46,388 nt of DNA from Copromyces sp. CBS 386.78 (taxonomy: Eukaryota; Ascomycota; Sordariomycetes; Sordariales; Sordariaceae). Numbering within the stretch: position 1 is the first letter of the stretch; every line of letters starts with the position of its first letter. The DNA lies in assembly GCA_030685235.1 (NCBI GenBank), contig MU839284.1:1-46388 (forward strand). The letters run 5' to 3'. This document shows positions 1 through 11,554 of the stretch, one piece after another. The translations under genes and the position numbers were made by a program. A model generated the notes under the pieces. It did no database searches and was not told where the DNA came from. It saw only the letters and a program-made list of their open reading frames with translations.

Positions 1-3000
1 TTGGGGTGCATTAGTGTGCCTTGGCGCGCGGGAAGGGTGGGGCTACGGTGCCGGAAGACATTCATTACGGTGCGAAAAGACATTCTCTTTTAAAAAGCTT
101 CCTAAAATTAATAAAGAGGTAAAAAAAGGCTAAGAACCGGATATAGGACCGCTTTATTACTTCTATATAAACCGCTACCTTAAAGATTTAAAGGCGATAA
201 AAAATCGGTACTTATAATTTAATATTTCTTATTAAATAAAATACTTTTAATGCAAATAATAGAAGGGATATTTACCTTCTTAAAAATTTAGCGATTTTCG
301 ATTCTAGGGCTTCCTTTTATATTTTTAACGAAATTAATCGTTTTTCTACATTTTAAATAGCGTCTTTAAAAGATTACATTTAGGCTAAAGATTTTTAAAT
401 ACTTATTAAAGGTTTTAAAACTATTAATATAAAAGTATAAAGAGAAAGGGGAATTCTATAATTATAGCTAAAAGAAGTCGCCTTCTACCTTAATTTTACT
501 ATAAATTTTATATTTTTATACCTACTTCGAAAGTAAGGTTTTTATTAAAATTATAAATTACCTAATAATTACCTTCGTCGGCTAAACGGGTTAATTTTCT
601 ATTTCCTTCAAAAGATTTATTATTAAACAATTCTCGAATACCTTCTCCTCTCCTTTAACTATACTACTTTCTTTATTCGACGAAACTACTTTAACTCTTA
701 TATTAGCTATCGCGTATATAAAATACCCGCCCAACTTTAGTACGAACGGCTTAATTACTATAATTTACAAATCCTCGAATATTTTTACAATATTAAAAGC
801 ACTAGATTTAAAGGATTAATAATTTATTAATATAATACGTATAATATATTTAAAATCAAACGATAAATTATACGAAAATTATGTAACCGAAACTTTAAAT
901 TAAAAAAATGCCTCGCCATCGATTTTCTCGAATACGAATAAAGGAAAAGAGGTCTTAAATACATAATACTCGTTATTTATTAATAGACTAATTTCTTTAA
1001 AATATTTATATAGCGATATATATAGTAAAGGCTATCGCTAAAGGACTATTCTTAATTATCGATATAATCAATTACCGATATAGCGTTAAGGTCAAATATA
1101 TTAAATACGATAATAAATTTAATAATTAATACGTTAAGAATAAACTAATTACTCGCCTTATTATTCTCGAGCTTTTAATACTTAATATTTAAATTTAAAA
1201 TAGCAGTATTAAATATTTAAGGGGTATAATTAAAGAAAAGGCGTACGCTATAATAAATAATTCCTATCTCCCTTATAACTTTTAACTTCAAATTGTCTTA
1301 ATAATAATTTACCTTACTAACCGATTGCCTAAATATTTCTATAATTAGAAATCTTCTTACAAATAATTTTATACCTTCGTAATTTACTATAAAGAAGTAT
1401 AAATTAATCCCTAGAAGTTTAATCTTAATTATTTATATATTTATAATTGTAAAGTCTACGTAATAATAAGAATCGCCTAAAAAAAGGAGTAGCGACGAAA
1501 GAAATTCTAATTAAAAGTATAAATCGGCTACTTTATCGGCTACACTACTTTATTTATTTATTAAATTTAGAACCTGTAGGTAAATCGTATTGTCTATACT
1601 TATAATATATTATTTAACGAAAGTTTAATTTATTTAAAGAACTTTAACGAAATTAAGGAAAGGCTAAGGCTAATTAGCAATAAAATTTCTAACTTACTTA
1701 ATAAAGTCGATTACCCGTTTTAACTATCTATATAATACTTCGAACCCCTTAATGCGATTTAAGATATAGAAAATAATAATTTCACTTAATTACTATTGTC
1801 GCTCTTTAATAACGAATTATAAGTAAATAATAATAATATTATCAATCTTAAATTAATTAAACCCAATACTTAAAGTAAAATATCCTTCAATTTTATATTT
1901 AAATATCCTACCCCTCTAAATATATTGCTAACCGCTCTCTCTACTAATCTTATTATCGACCTGCTAGAGCCTATCTCCTTCCCGACCTTCGAACTATAGG
2001 AAGCTGCCTTTAATGTTAGGAAATTCGTTTAATTAATAGGCTAAAAATAGGGTAAAGTTATTATAAAAGTAGAAATTAATTATTTAATTATTAAAGGTAA
2101 TTAATTAAACTCTATTAAACATTAAAATCTACCCCCCGCCCTAAAAATTCACTACGATTTAAAGTATTATGAATTAAGAGACTTCTTTAAATAAATAGAA
2201 AAAGTATATTTTAATAGCTATAAGGAAATAAGGTTATAAATAGAGGTTAATAAGGATATCCCTTATATTAAAGGTGCCCAAATCCTTAATTATATATAAG
2301 TATACGTATATAAATTTAATAAATATAGCCGTTTTCAAAAAGTGAAAGCTCGCCTTATAATTAAAAGTAATTAATAATATTATTATAGGAAAAAAATATA
2401 CGCTTCTACGTTAATTAATTATTCTTTTCGATTTATTATCGCTTATGCTACTAAATTTAACTTCGAACTTATCTAATATAACGTAATAAATACTTTCGTT
2501 AATACTTATTTCGATAAGGAAATTTATATACGTATACCCCTTAAATATCGAAAATATTATATAATACTTAAACTATTCAAAGCCCTCTATAATTTATAAT
2601 GTATTCTTCTACTCTAATAACGAAAATTTAATAGCACTTTTAAGAATATAAATTTCTAATTATTATTCGAAGACCTATATATCCTTAAACGTAATAAGAT
2701 TCTTATTTTCTACTATATTAATAATATTATATTTACCTTCGACTAAAAATTATATAATAAAATTAGTTAAATAATAAAAAATTTAGAAGAGAAATATAAA
2801 TTTATAGGGAATAATAATTTTCAATAATTTCTAAGTATTAAAATTATTCGAAATCGAAAGGTAAAACTAATTTAATTATTTTAATGGGAATATATTTATA
2901 AAATTACCAAACTTATTAAAAATCCTTATACTTTCGCCTTTATTCCAATAAGTAACGAAGAACTTCTGCCTTATAATAGTGTAATTACCTTTAATAAAAT

Positions 3001-3860
3001 ATAGGATTATTAAATCGTTGTCGGATCGATAATATATACTATTATAATTATTAAAATAAATATTACCTTTATAACTAATTATTTAATTCGCTACAATTAT
3101 AATCCTAATCCTCAATATTGTAAGGCTACTAATAAAGTATTATACTACCTTCAATTCTACTTAAATCTTTCTCTTTACTTTAAATCGTCATTAAAATTTG
3201 AAATAGCTTTAAATACTTTATACGCTAATAATATACTAAATTGGAAAAGTTTATATAATTTTATAATTAAATTATTCAATAGTCTTATTTATTAGGGTAC
3301 TACTAAATAAAAAATAATATTAACTTCAATTACTAAAGTAGAGCTACTATCGATTTTTAACGCTATAAAGGAAACTATCGCTATTATACGTCTATATAAA
3401 GAAATTAAAATTCCCTTCGATTAAGAAGTACCCGTAATCAGTTATAATAATACCTAAACGATTTATATTCTAACCGTTGAAATATTATAATTAATAATTA
3501 AATTAAAGTACATCGATATTTATCGTTACTAATTATAATAAGAGATTATAAAAGGAAGGATTATAGTCGAATATTAAAAACAAAAAAAATGCTAATAAAT
3601 GGTTTAATAAAGGTATTAGGATAGCTAAATTATAAAAAATTCCAGGAATTAATAGGGATAGCGAATACGCTAGTTCGAAAAGAGATAAGGATTAGGAGGG
3701 AAGTTCCCGATAATATTCTAGAGGATACTTATAGTTTAATTAGGGAAATTAATGTGCTAGAAGAGAGAAAATTATAAATAGCTTCACTTTTGCCCTATTT
3801 TAAAAAGGTCTATAAGTGAAGGGGTATATTAAATTAGAGGGTAGATATCTAGGTTTCTAA
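1..3860 (+). mobile_element. RIP-degraded Ty1/copia retrotransposon (pol remnant)
   Basis: This stretch is very AT-rich and has stops in every frame, but conceptual translation of the + strand still shows copia pol in the right order. A protease-like DSxAS followed by a hydrophobic run lies near 297-335. The reverse-transcriptase YVDD box survives as YYINNI at about 2711-2728, where both Asp codons have become Asn. An RNase H-like TK-x-K...LTSITKVELLS stretch lies at about 3302-3355, and a YIDIYRY-like end at about 3510-3535. Asp to Asn and Trp/Gln to stop are the G to A and C to T changes expected of RIP. A purine tract AAGTGAAGGGG at 3814-3824, followed by a TATATTAAATTAG sequence, looks like a polypurine tract and the mutated start of a 3' LTR; the LTR end is not resolved. 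No 5' LTR is visible, so the element is probably truncated on the left. The family call is firm; the boundaries are approximate. Confidence 0.8.
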
Positions 3861-4433
3861 TTATATTCAATCTAAGTTAGCCGCCCAGCCCCCTAGATTA
3901 TTGGTTTCTAAGTCCCTCTAGGATACTCCAGCACCCCCCAGACCTTCTAGGCGAGTCAGTTACACACACTCTTCAATCGATCAATTCTGCACAGTCACAT
4001 CTGACAAGTTCAGCCCAGTGTTATCTTATCGGCTCTCGGGTGCACGGTTCACCCAAAATTGTTACCAGCTCCAACCAGTGTTCACTTGTGAACAGCGGCG
4101 CGCGCTGCAAGCAACCCCTCGGAATTGGTGTCGCGAAACTTTAACTTGGATTCCCATTGTCCTCCCAACATCTTTCACCATCTGCGCCCCAACCTCGAAA
4201 CCAAGGCTGACTCTCGAGATACCTTGTGGGCATACACTCATACAGAAGTTCCGTTACCGTCGAATTTTCAATTCACGCCCCGACCCTCAACTGTCGATCT
4301 TGAACCCCCATCCTCCTCGCGACGTCAGAACGATTCCCGAATCCCGACAGGGCTGCGCTCCCAACGCATGACCACGGGCTCCATGCCCATTTCTCTCGAC
4401 CAACTTTAACCAACTCAACCACCAACTTCCCCA
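3861..4433. other. RIP boundary and CTK2-like upstream region
   Basis: Base composition changes from AT-rich RIP-type DNA to about 50% GC near 3860. The rest is presumably the promoter and 5' leader of the cyclin gene that starts at 4434. Reading frames here start at GTG or run into the gene in the wrong frame, and I see no protein I can support. Confidence 0.5.
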
Positions 4434-5881
4434 ATGGCACCGAGCATACCAACCGAGCCGGCCTCGAAACGCAACGGCGTCAATGTCAATGACCAGGAAG
4501 TGGTCCCGATAGGGCCTTCCCCGGGGCTGTCTTCCAACCCGCCACGCTACATTTCGGAACAGACGCTGCAGCATATGCTAAAGAGCATTGGCTATGACGA
4601 GGCAAGAGAGGATGCATACAGACTCAAAGGGGTTCAGCTGATTGACAGCGTTCGGCAAAGTATAAGCCTGTGCGAAACGACCACTTCCAAGCTTTACCCT
4701 CACATCTTGCTGACGAGTGCCACAGCCCGGTGAAGACTTTCGATACTGCAGCGACATACTATCACAGGTTCAGGATACGGTTTCCGAGCGCCGAGTACAA
4801 CTACGAAGATGTGGCTCTTGCGTCGTTGTTTGTTGCATGCAAAGTGGAGGACACGATAAAGAAGTCCAAGGATGTTCTATGTGCTGCCCACAATATCAGG
4901 CAACCTCACGATCAACGGACTCCGGATGACAAGGTTGGTCAATCGCCTCATTGATGATCTATCTTGCAGCTGCTAATGTTTACCGAGCAGATGTTTGATG
5001 GGCCATCGAAGTTTACAGTGGGCCTCGAGCGTCATATCTTGGAGACCATTGGTTTCGACTTCCAGGCTCAGTATCCTCAGAAGTTGTTGATCAAACTGCT
5101 GCGGAAGATGTTCCCAAAGGGCGTGAAGGGAGACAGTCCCGATGTCAAGAGGTTCATCAGCGACGCATACGACATGTCTATCGATCTTTACAAGACATTT
5201 GCGCCCTTGAAGCAACCAAGCTTTCCTCTCGTGATGGCAATCCTTGAATTAACGGTCATGCTTACGGGCATGGGTGGAGATCAGATTTCGCAGTTCTATT
5301 CCGACCGGTATCCGGCTAGGAAAGGCTGCATCCTTGAGGTCATGTTGGATTTGATGGATCTCTACACGCAATTTGCCAAGTCCACCAAAGTGGGCAGCAG
5401 ATACGATCTTAACAAGTTGATGGACGTTAAAATTGACATCAACAAGATGCTATCAGGGAATCGGTACCACCGCCACTTTGCCTGGTGCGACAAGTGTGTA
5501 CAAGACAGCTCGGATGCTCTTTCCGTCACGCCGGGTTCTGCGATTTCGCCTGCGACTAACAGCTCGCTACCGGGAAATAACACTGTCAAGCGGAATAACA
5601 AGTCGTCCGAGGGAACTTTGCGGTTCGTCTTCGACCATGAGGATGCCCGTTTCGAGCGGGAAACAGTGGTGGAATATTTCGACGACGTCTACGAGGAGAT
5701 CGAAGAGGAGGTCGAGGAAAGAATCCCAGATGAACCAAGGCACTCGAGTCGGAGCGCTCATCACTCGCACTCATCACACCGCAATCACACGGACCATGGC
5801 TGGAGTCCTTATTCGCGAAGCCGGCATGGTGGGCACAACAGTGACCGACACAAGGGGCGTAAGGGTCACGGTTACTATTAA
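4434..5881 (+). CDS. ctk2: CTD kinase beta subunit (CTK2-like cyclin)
   Basis: Proposed exons are 4434-4669, 4726-4933 and 4991-5881, giving 444 aa. The family is the cyclin partner of the RNA polymerase II C-terminal-domain kinase, acting in the nucleus in transcription elongation and 3' processing. The two cyclin folds cover roughly residues 30-250. Diagnostic stretches are TFDTAATYYHRFRIRFP, LASLFVACKVEDTIKKS and the second-fold LERHILETIGFDF. CKVEDTIKKSKD matches the Ctk2 branch better than other cyclins I can recall. The C-terminal tail (about 350-444) is acidic, then rich in His, Ser and Arg, and looks disordered. The start ATG sits in a good context (CCCAATGGC). Intron 1 uses a GTGCGA donor: the GTATAA site 10 nt upstream would bring in an immediate stop, while GTGCGA joins Leu to ProValLys as the family requires. 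Intron 2 has a GCTAAT branch site and a CAG acceptor. A related transcriptional cyclin (Bur2/Pch1 type) is the main alternative. Confidence 0.78.
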
Positions 5882-6320
5882 TCACTGTTTTCTCTCTATC
5901 TCTCTCTCCTTATGGGTTATGGGGCATATGGTTGTGTACGGTGTTTGCGAGATTTGTCTTTTGTTTTGGTTGCCACATAGAGTTCAGCGGCTAAGGAGTT
6001 TACGGCTACTTGATGATACCCAGTCTATAGCACATCCGGAATGGAAAATGGAAGTTGATTGGACACGTTAATATCGTCTGAGAACGTTGCCTTCGACAAC
6101 GGGGGCCAAAAGGCCTGAAAATTGTGAGCGAAGGGGCTCTGTGTGAGACGCTGCAGAAGTATCACCATGCTTGGACTTTTTTGTCATCATTCAACCCGGA
6201 CGCCAACTCCTCAACCATTTGCACTTTGCAGTGATACAGTAGATGGTGGTGTGCGAAGCCAATGCGGCCGGGTGACTACATGATGCCAAGCTTGTGTCTA
6301 CACTTATAACAATTTCACTA
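5882..6320. other. Intergenic, 3' flank of CTK2-like gene
   Basis: It contains a short CT-rich tract just after the stop codon (5888-5913), probably in the 3' UTR, and then the upstream flank of the tRNA gene. No coding signal was seen. Confidence 0.5.
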
Positions 6321-6420
6321 GGCAAGGTGGCCGAGTGGTTAAGGCGTTGTGTTTAGGTTATCAAATGATTAACTTGAAACCGCAATGGGAAACCTCGCGA
6401 GTTCGAATCTCGTCCTTGTC
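6321..6420 (+). tRNA. tRNA-Leu(UAG) with intron
   Basis: This is a complete type II tRNA. The acceptor 5' strand GGCAAGG pairs with CCTTGTC at the 3' end, with one G-U pair. The D arm reads TGGCCGAGTGGTTAAGGC and matches the A box; the T arm GCGAG-TTCGAAT-CTCGT holds the B box. The anticodon stem TTGTG pairs with CGCAA (6381-6385, one G-U). The loop TTTAGG places UAG at 34-36 with G at 37, as in fungal tRNA-Leu reading CUA. About 22 nt (roughly 6358-6379) interrupt the loop one base 3' of the anticodon, the standard position for nuclear tRNA introns. A run of seven T at 6433-6439 would terminate RNA polymerase III. A short extra arm (GGG/CCT) is consistent with Leu. Confidence 0.92.
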
Positions 6421-6432
6421 AACGCAAATATC

Positions 6433-6439
6433 TTTTTTT
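6433..6439 (+). terminator. Pol III oligo-T terminator of tRNA-Leu
   Basis: Seven consecutive T residues begin 12 bases after the end of the tRNA, the usual RNA polymerase III stop signal. Confidence 0.8.
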
Positions 6440-7768
6440 GCCTCTTTTTCGTACTGTTTTCTCACCATGTTGCTGTCCTGAAATGAGCCAGCAACCAGGA
6501 GTAAGCAATCTTTTGCTTCCCATATCCAACTTCTTACAACGATCCCTGACTTCTTTTTTGCATCATTACTCCACTCCAAATCTTTAGACAACAGTCGGGT
6601 CATGTTAACGGCCGCTTCATTTCCGCCAGAAGGCAAGCCTACCCGCGCTGCGGCTGACACCCGAATTCCAAAATAGGTCATCAGCATAACTGGCTACCTC
6701 TCTGTTGGCGGAGATGAGCCGCTGAGAACGCTTTCTTCTGGCTTTCGAGGCGGCCCGTAATAGGCGCGGGGCAGCAAAAACACAGGTATGTGTTGTCCTG
6801 ATTGAGGTCCAAAACAATCATCGTGTTCTCATGGCGGGATGTTTGCCGGCCCTTTGTGCGGCCGCGGACGGGATGGCTTTGGTAGGGCGCTTAGAACGTC
6901 CAAACAAGTTCTGTTGAAATCATTCCAGTGTTCTCTCATCTGTTCTCAAAACGAGCTACCTTATCCATTCGGCAAACCCACCTGCTTTGAACTTGTTTCG
7001 TCCAAGCGCCTGCCTTGTTTCCATCTCGCATCACGAATGACTGCTTTCCATTGATGAACCAGACTCTGGATAAGTACTAGCATGCTGACAATTCTACACT
7101 CCAAAGCCTAGTAACTTTTGTTAGTGACAGGGGTACCAAGCTTACTGCTACCTACTGAAGCGTCTCAGGTTCTAGACCCCTGGACCCCTGATTCCCTCAC
7201 AAGTGTCAGAAACCTTGGCGTCCCAAAAATCCAAAGCCTCCTTCCCCCAGCTTCACTTCCAGATTCCGGGGATGTCAATCATCGCCATTGGTCCAGCCAG
7301 ATTTACATAAGACCCTTCCACGTCTTACACCATGGGCCTCCCCATCAACCAGTGTCACAAAGCCCTGCCATAGTTGCAGCGGGTAAGAAGCCTTCCGAAC
7401 TTCCACGGGGTCAAGGCCGAGGCCAAACAGCCACTGACCACTGTCAAGGTGACTGTTAACGCTGTCCGGTGCATCCGCCGGCCGCCTCAGCGCTCGGGCT
7501 TTGTCTGGGGTGAGACCGCGTCCCCTTGTCCTTCGTTGTGTGCTGAGATAGCAACACTTTGTAAACAACTCAAGGATTCTTCCCTTTCCATCCATTCACG
7601 AGACCTACCCCAAGTCACAAGCCTCAGGAACAGTCTAAGAAGGCTCCTTGAAACATCTTGAAGGATCCTCCATGGCCATCACACAACGAGAAACAATGTG
7701 AACTATGTAGGCGCTCTGGGGTGGCCATGGTCATGGCCGTGGCGGATGCTGCTGGGAGGACAAAGGCG
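6440..7768. other. Long intergenic region, no supported gene
   Basis: About 1.3 kb lie between the tRNA and the TATA box of the cupredoxin gene. Reading frames of 60-115 codons occur on both strands, but they overlap one another, often lack ATG starts and show no recognisable domains. It probably carries upstream regulatory DNA for the cupredoxin gene. Confidence 0.5.
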
Positions 7769-7776
7769 TATATAAA
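7769..7776 (+). promoter_or_regulatory. TATA box of GPI-cupredoxin gene
   Basis: TATATAAA sits about 255 bases upstream of the start codon at 8024, within GGCGTATATAAAGAGAG. The CT- and CA-rich leader that follows (7800-8020) is typical of a highly expressed fungal gene. Confidence 0.55.
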
Positions 7777-8023
7777 GAGAGCAAGACACTTCCGTCCATC
7801 CATTATTGTTTCCATCATTATCAACTCAAACCAGCTCAAATACACTCAAACCATACATCCCTGGCGGATCTTCATTTCAAAACAAACTCGTTTCATTCTT
7901 TCCATATCTATTCAGTTGCTGATTACCAGCTCAAACTCGCTCACTCCCTTAATCCATACCAACCAACCAACAACAGTCTTTCCAACCCACACACAAGAAA
8001 GCAACCAAATAAACAAAATCAAA

Positions 8024-8790
8024 ATGCCTTCTCTCAGCAACATCCTCCTCGCCGCCACCCTGGCCCTCTCCTCCGTCGTTTCTGCCAAGACCATCCCCGT
8101 CAAGGTCGGCGAGTCCGGCCTGACCTTCGACCCCGAGAACATCAAGGCCGACGTCGGCGACGTTCTCGAGTTCTGGTTCTACGCCAAGAACCACAGCATC
8201 GTAACCTCTACCGCGGCCAAGCCTTGCGAGCCCAAGACGGAAAACGGCTTCTTCTCCGGTTTCTTCCCCGTTGCTCAGACCGGTGTTGCTTCTGTACGTT
8301 CTTCCTCCCTCCAGTCCCTATCTATGATCATCGTTCCCTTTTATCCTTTCGCATCTCAGCCAAAAGGCAGTATTCTAATAGCAGTTCTTGGGATCCACAG
8401 GAAAACGTCTTCCGCGTAACAGTCAACTCCACCACCCCTCTCTGGTTCTACTGCTCCCAGGGCAAGCACTGCCAGGCCGGCATGGTCGGCGCCGTCAACG
8501 CCAAGAGCACCGATGACTTTGACAAGTTCAAGACGGCGGCCAAGTCGGCGAGCAGCAACGTGACGCCTGCCGGTGGTGTCTTTGGTGGTTCTGTCGACAA
8601 GGCTTCTTCTTCCGGTGGTAGCAGCAGCACTACCCTGGTTGCTGTCCCTAGCGGTACTGCCTCTGGTACTGCCTCCGGAGCTTCGTCGACTGCTACCTCT
8701 ACTACTTCTGGTTCCCCCGTTAGCGGTGCTGGAGCTGTGGGTGTCTCTTTTGGTGTTTTGGGTGCCGCGCTTGGGTTTGCTCTTGCTTAA
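8024..8790 (+). CDS. GPI-anchored extracellular cupredoxin
   Basis: Exons are 8024-8293 and 8401-8790 (219 aa), with a phase-0 intron bounded by GTACGT and CAG. A signal peptide (about 1-20, ending VVSA) is followed by one plastocyanin/phytocyanin-like cupredoxin domain (about 22-128). All four type-1 copper ligands are present: His57 in KNHSIV, then Cys108, His113 and Met118 in the C-x4-H-x4-M loop WFYCSQGKHCQAGM. A Ser/Thr/Gly-rich linker, probably O-glycosylated, leads to a hydrophobic tail (about 197-219) ending LGFALA, which looks like a GPI-attachment signal. The ATG context TCAAAATGCC is good and a TATA box lies upstream. Such proteins are common on the fungal cell surface; their physiological electron partner is generally unknown. 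The gene converges with the tandem-cupredoxin gene, with 504 bases between the two stop codons. Confidence 0.9.
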
Positions 8791-9294
8791 AGGGTTGACT
8801 GTTGGTTATGATGGGGTCTTTTTAAGCTGATTTTGGATGGGAAACTGTAAACAAAACGGCGGTCTGAAGCTCTCCCTGGTGGAGAACGGATGTATGTTAG
8901 AGATGTATCATTTGAACTGGTTTTGAGCATTTGGTTTTGGGCCTCTGGTTTTGACTTTTGACTTTTGACTGTACTGTTTGGCGGCCATTGGGTTGTTTCG
9001 CATGCTTCTGGTCGTATAACACAGCGTTCTCTGTTCTTTATATGTCATTGATGCCTCTTAAGAGCAAGGATTTTGAACGCATGGATGCGAAGAAGGATGC
9101 TGATGTTTACATGCCTGCACTTAAGGGCTCGTTTAGTTGTGATATTGAAGTTTCTTCATGATTGCCTGACCGTTAAACCGAACGCCATTGCACCCTTTCC
9201 CTCCTTAAGTTCTAACTTACAAAACAAAATTGTATCCCAAAACCATTCATAACCCATTGCCCACCAACCGTCTTATCCAATCACTTCCCCAAAA
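8791..9294. other. Shared 3' intergenic region between convergent cupredoxin genes
   Basis: This should hold the 3' UTRs of both flanking genes. Nothing else was seen apart from T-rich, low-complexity stretches near 8935-8965. Confidence 0.5.
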
Positions 9295-11554
9295 TCAAAC
9301 GATCTCCTTCTCAAACCCCACATCAATATCTCCCTGGGGATTACTAGTCCACACAATCTGCGGCCCCGCAACCGCGACATCCTCCAACTCCGACAGTCCA
9401 ACACTATTATCATTCACCACCACAATCCACACATACCCAAACATGTTTTCCGGCACCTCCGCCACCTTTGTCTTCTCATCCAGCTTCGTATACTCATACG
9501 TGCCCCAGGGTCCTACCCACGCAACCCAATGCTCCTTGCCGTTCCCCTTCCCACCCTCTGCCCCCGCAGGAATTGTATAGTTCAGCGTGACCTTAAGCGC
9601 CCTATCATCCGAATTAGCACCCGAAAGCTCCCTATGCACGACCTCCAGCGGCGCAAACGGTTCCTCAGGCATGTTCGCGATCTTGCCTGCTTCCTTGTCG
9701 GGACAGCTCTCAACGAAGTGCGTCATGGCATAGCTCCACGCGAGCTCGACGGGGAGCAACACCTCCCTGGGCGCGGCGGCGGCGTTCTTGTTCTGAATCA
9801 TGTTGATGACGGCGGACATGCGGCTCTTGGCGCCGACCTCGGTGACCAAGGCCGGAAGAAACCATGAATCCTTTTGGGCGATGAGAACGCTGACGTCGGC
9901 GAGGGCGCCGATCTCGAGCTTGAGAAGAACGAGGGAGGCGATGACGTATTCGTCGATTTCGTTTCCCTCGGGGAGCTTGAGCTTGCAGGCGGTGTCGTTG
10001 AATGAGAGATGGTCGAAGTGGTTGAGAGTGTCCTCGAGGGTCTGGTAGTGCACCGAGATCTGGGCGCTCATGCTTTGGATCATGGCCACTAGCGAGTTGG
10101 GGTAGATGCCTTCCCATTCGCCGTCTTTGGCGATCTTCTTGTACCACGCGTAGAGGGTCTCGCCGAGGATGCGGTCCATGAGCTTTAAAACTTGGAGGAA
10201 GGCGATGGTGTCGTCGGAAATCTCGTCGGGGTAGGCGTAGTGACCGGGCTTTGAACCGCCGGCTGCGGTGTTGATGTGAATGGAAGCATTCGCGTTATCC
10301 TTGGACCCCGGGAGGTATTTGTTGGAGTGTTCACCACTTCCCGCGGATTCTGTGGGAGCAGTTGTAGCTGTTGACGTGGCATTGTTGGTAGTTTTATCGG
10401 CCTCAGTGCTTTCATCAGCTGGGTCGATTAGAGTCACTGGGATGATGAGATTAGGTCCGTCAAAGACAGGGTTGATGAGTCCGTCAATGACTGCAACACC
10501 ACCAATTGGGGCCCAGTCAGGGATTTCGCTCTTTTCAATTTTTGACGCCTTGGCAGCATAAGCTTCGAGAGTGTTGCCTTCGGAAGGGCTATGCAAAGTG
10601 TGTCAGCCAGAAGTCCTCATTCGCACCCTAACGTCACTGCTTCTTGAATGATTGACTTACGCATTAATGCTGCCCACCATACCAGACTTGCAGTTGCTAT
10701 CCTTGGCATCGTAGAACCAAACGGGCCTGGTGTGTTGAACGAGGATATTAAAAACAGCATCAAAAGATTCATTCTTGACCGGAATAAATCCACTGCTGAA
10801 CCCTCCGTCAACGGGAACGCAAGGCTTGTCAAAGCTTGACTCAACGGCCGAGTGGTTCTTCTGATGGAACTTGAACTGGATGATGGTGCCGGGAATCTCC
10901 CTGATGTCGTTTGGTGTGAATTCGTTCTTTCCGTTTTTACCGACATCGACGTGCATTCTGCGGAATCCCCAAGCCGGGCGTTGACTTTTTGGTGAAGTGT
11001 TCGCTTTGGCTTTCGCCGCTTCTTTCTTGTACTCATCCACCTTCTTGGACTCGCTAATCAGGTAAAGTTAGCTATCTCTACCAGCGTGTGTCCCTCATGC
11101 CGTGATCACTTACACATTGATACCATGAACCATACCAGATTGGCAGTGGCTCCCTTGACTGCAGTAGACCCATCGAGGCTTGGTGTCCTTGATGTTGATG
11201 GTGAATGTGGTTCTTGAAGCTTCCTTTGGTGATGAAGTTGGTACAAAACCGGAGAAGAATCCGTCTTCTAGAGGTTGGCAAGGCTTATCGAAGCTTGACT
11301 GTACCACTGAATGGTTCTATGATGCTGTTAGCTCGTCGATTCTGGACTGAACTCCGCTGTCCTCAACCACGAAGGGGGAAGTCGATGCTTACTTTGGAAA
11401 AGAACTGATACTCCACTGTATCACCAACAGCAGCCTTGAGTGTCTCTGGAACAAACTCGAGCTTCTCATTCTCACCAACCTTAACAACGTGATGGGCACC
11501 CTGGGCAAGAGATGCCAACAGGGGAAGGGGCAGCAACCAAGATGAAGACCACAT
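9295..11554 (-). CDS. Tandem cupredoxin + Rds1/ferritin-like fusion, secreted
   Basis: Four exons on the complement (11554-11393, 11316-11114, 11053-10661, 10588-9295) give 683 aa; all splice phases agree and each intron has a CTAAC- or CTGAC-like branch site. The signal peptide is about 1-20 (ends LAQGA). Cupredoxin domain 1 (about 21-121) keeps His56 and Cys106/His111/Met116 (YCSQGSHCQSGM). Cupredoxin domain 2 (about 153-253) keeps His189 and Met247 but has Asp237 and Asn242 where Cys and His belong (YDAKDSNCKSGM), so it should not bind copper in the usual way. A Ser/Thr-rich linker (about 310-345) precedes a helical Rds1/ferritin_2-like domain (about 374-550; LPVELAWSYAMTHFVESCP) and a C-terminal beta-rich domain ending near VAGPQIVWTSNP, as in Rds1 proteins. 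The usual E-x-x-H iron motif is not evident. An upstream TTG in frame was rejected in favour of the ATG at 11554. The secreted location and metal role are inference. Confidence 0.85.
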
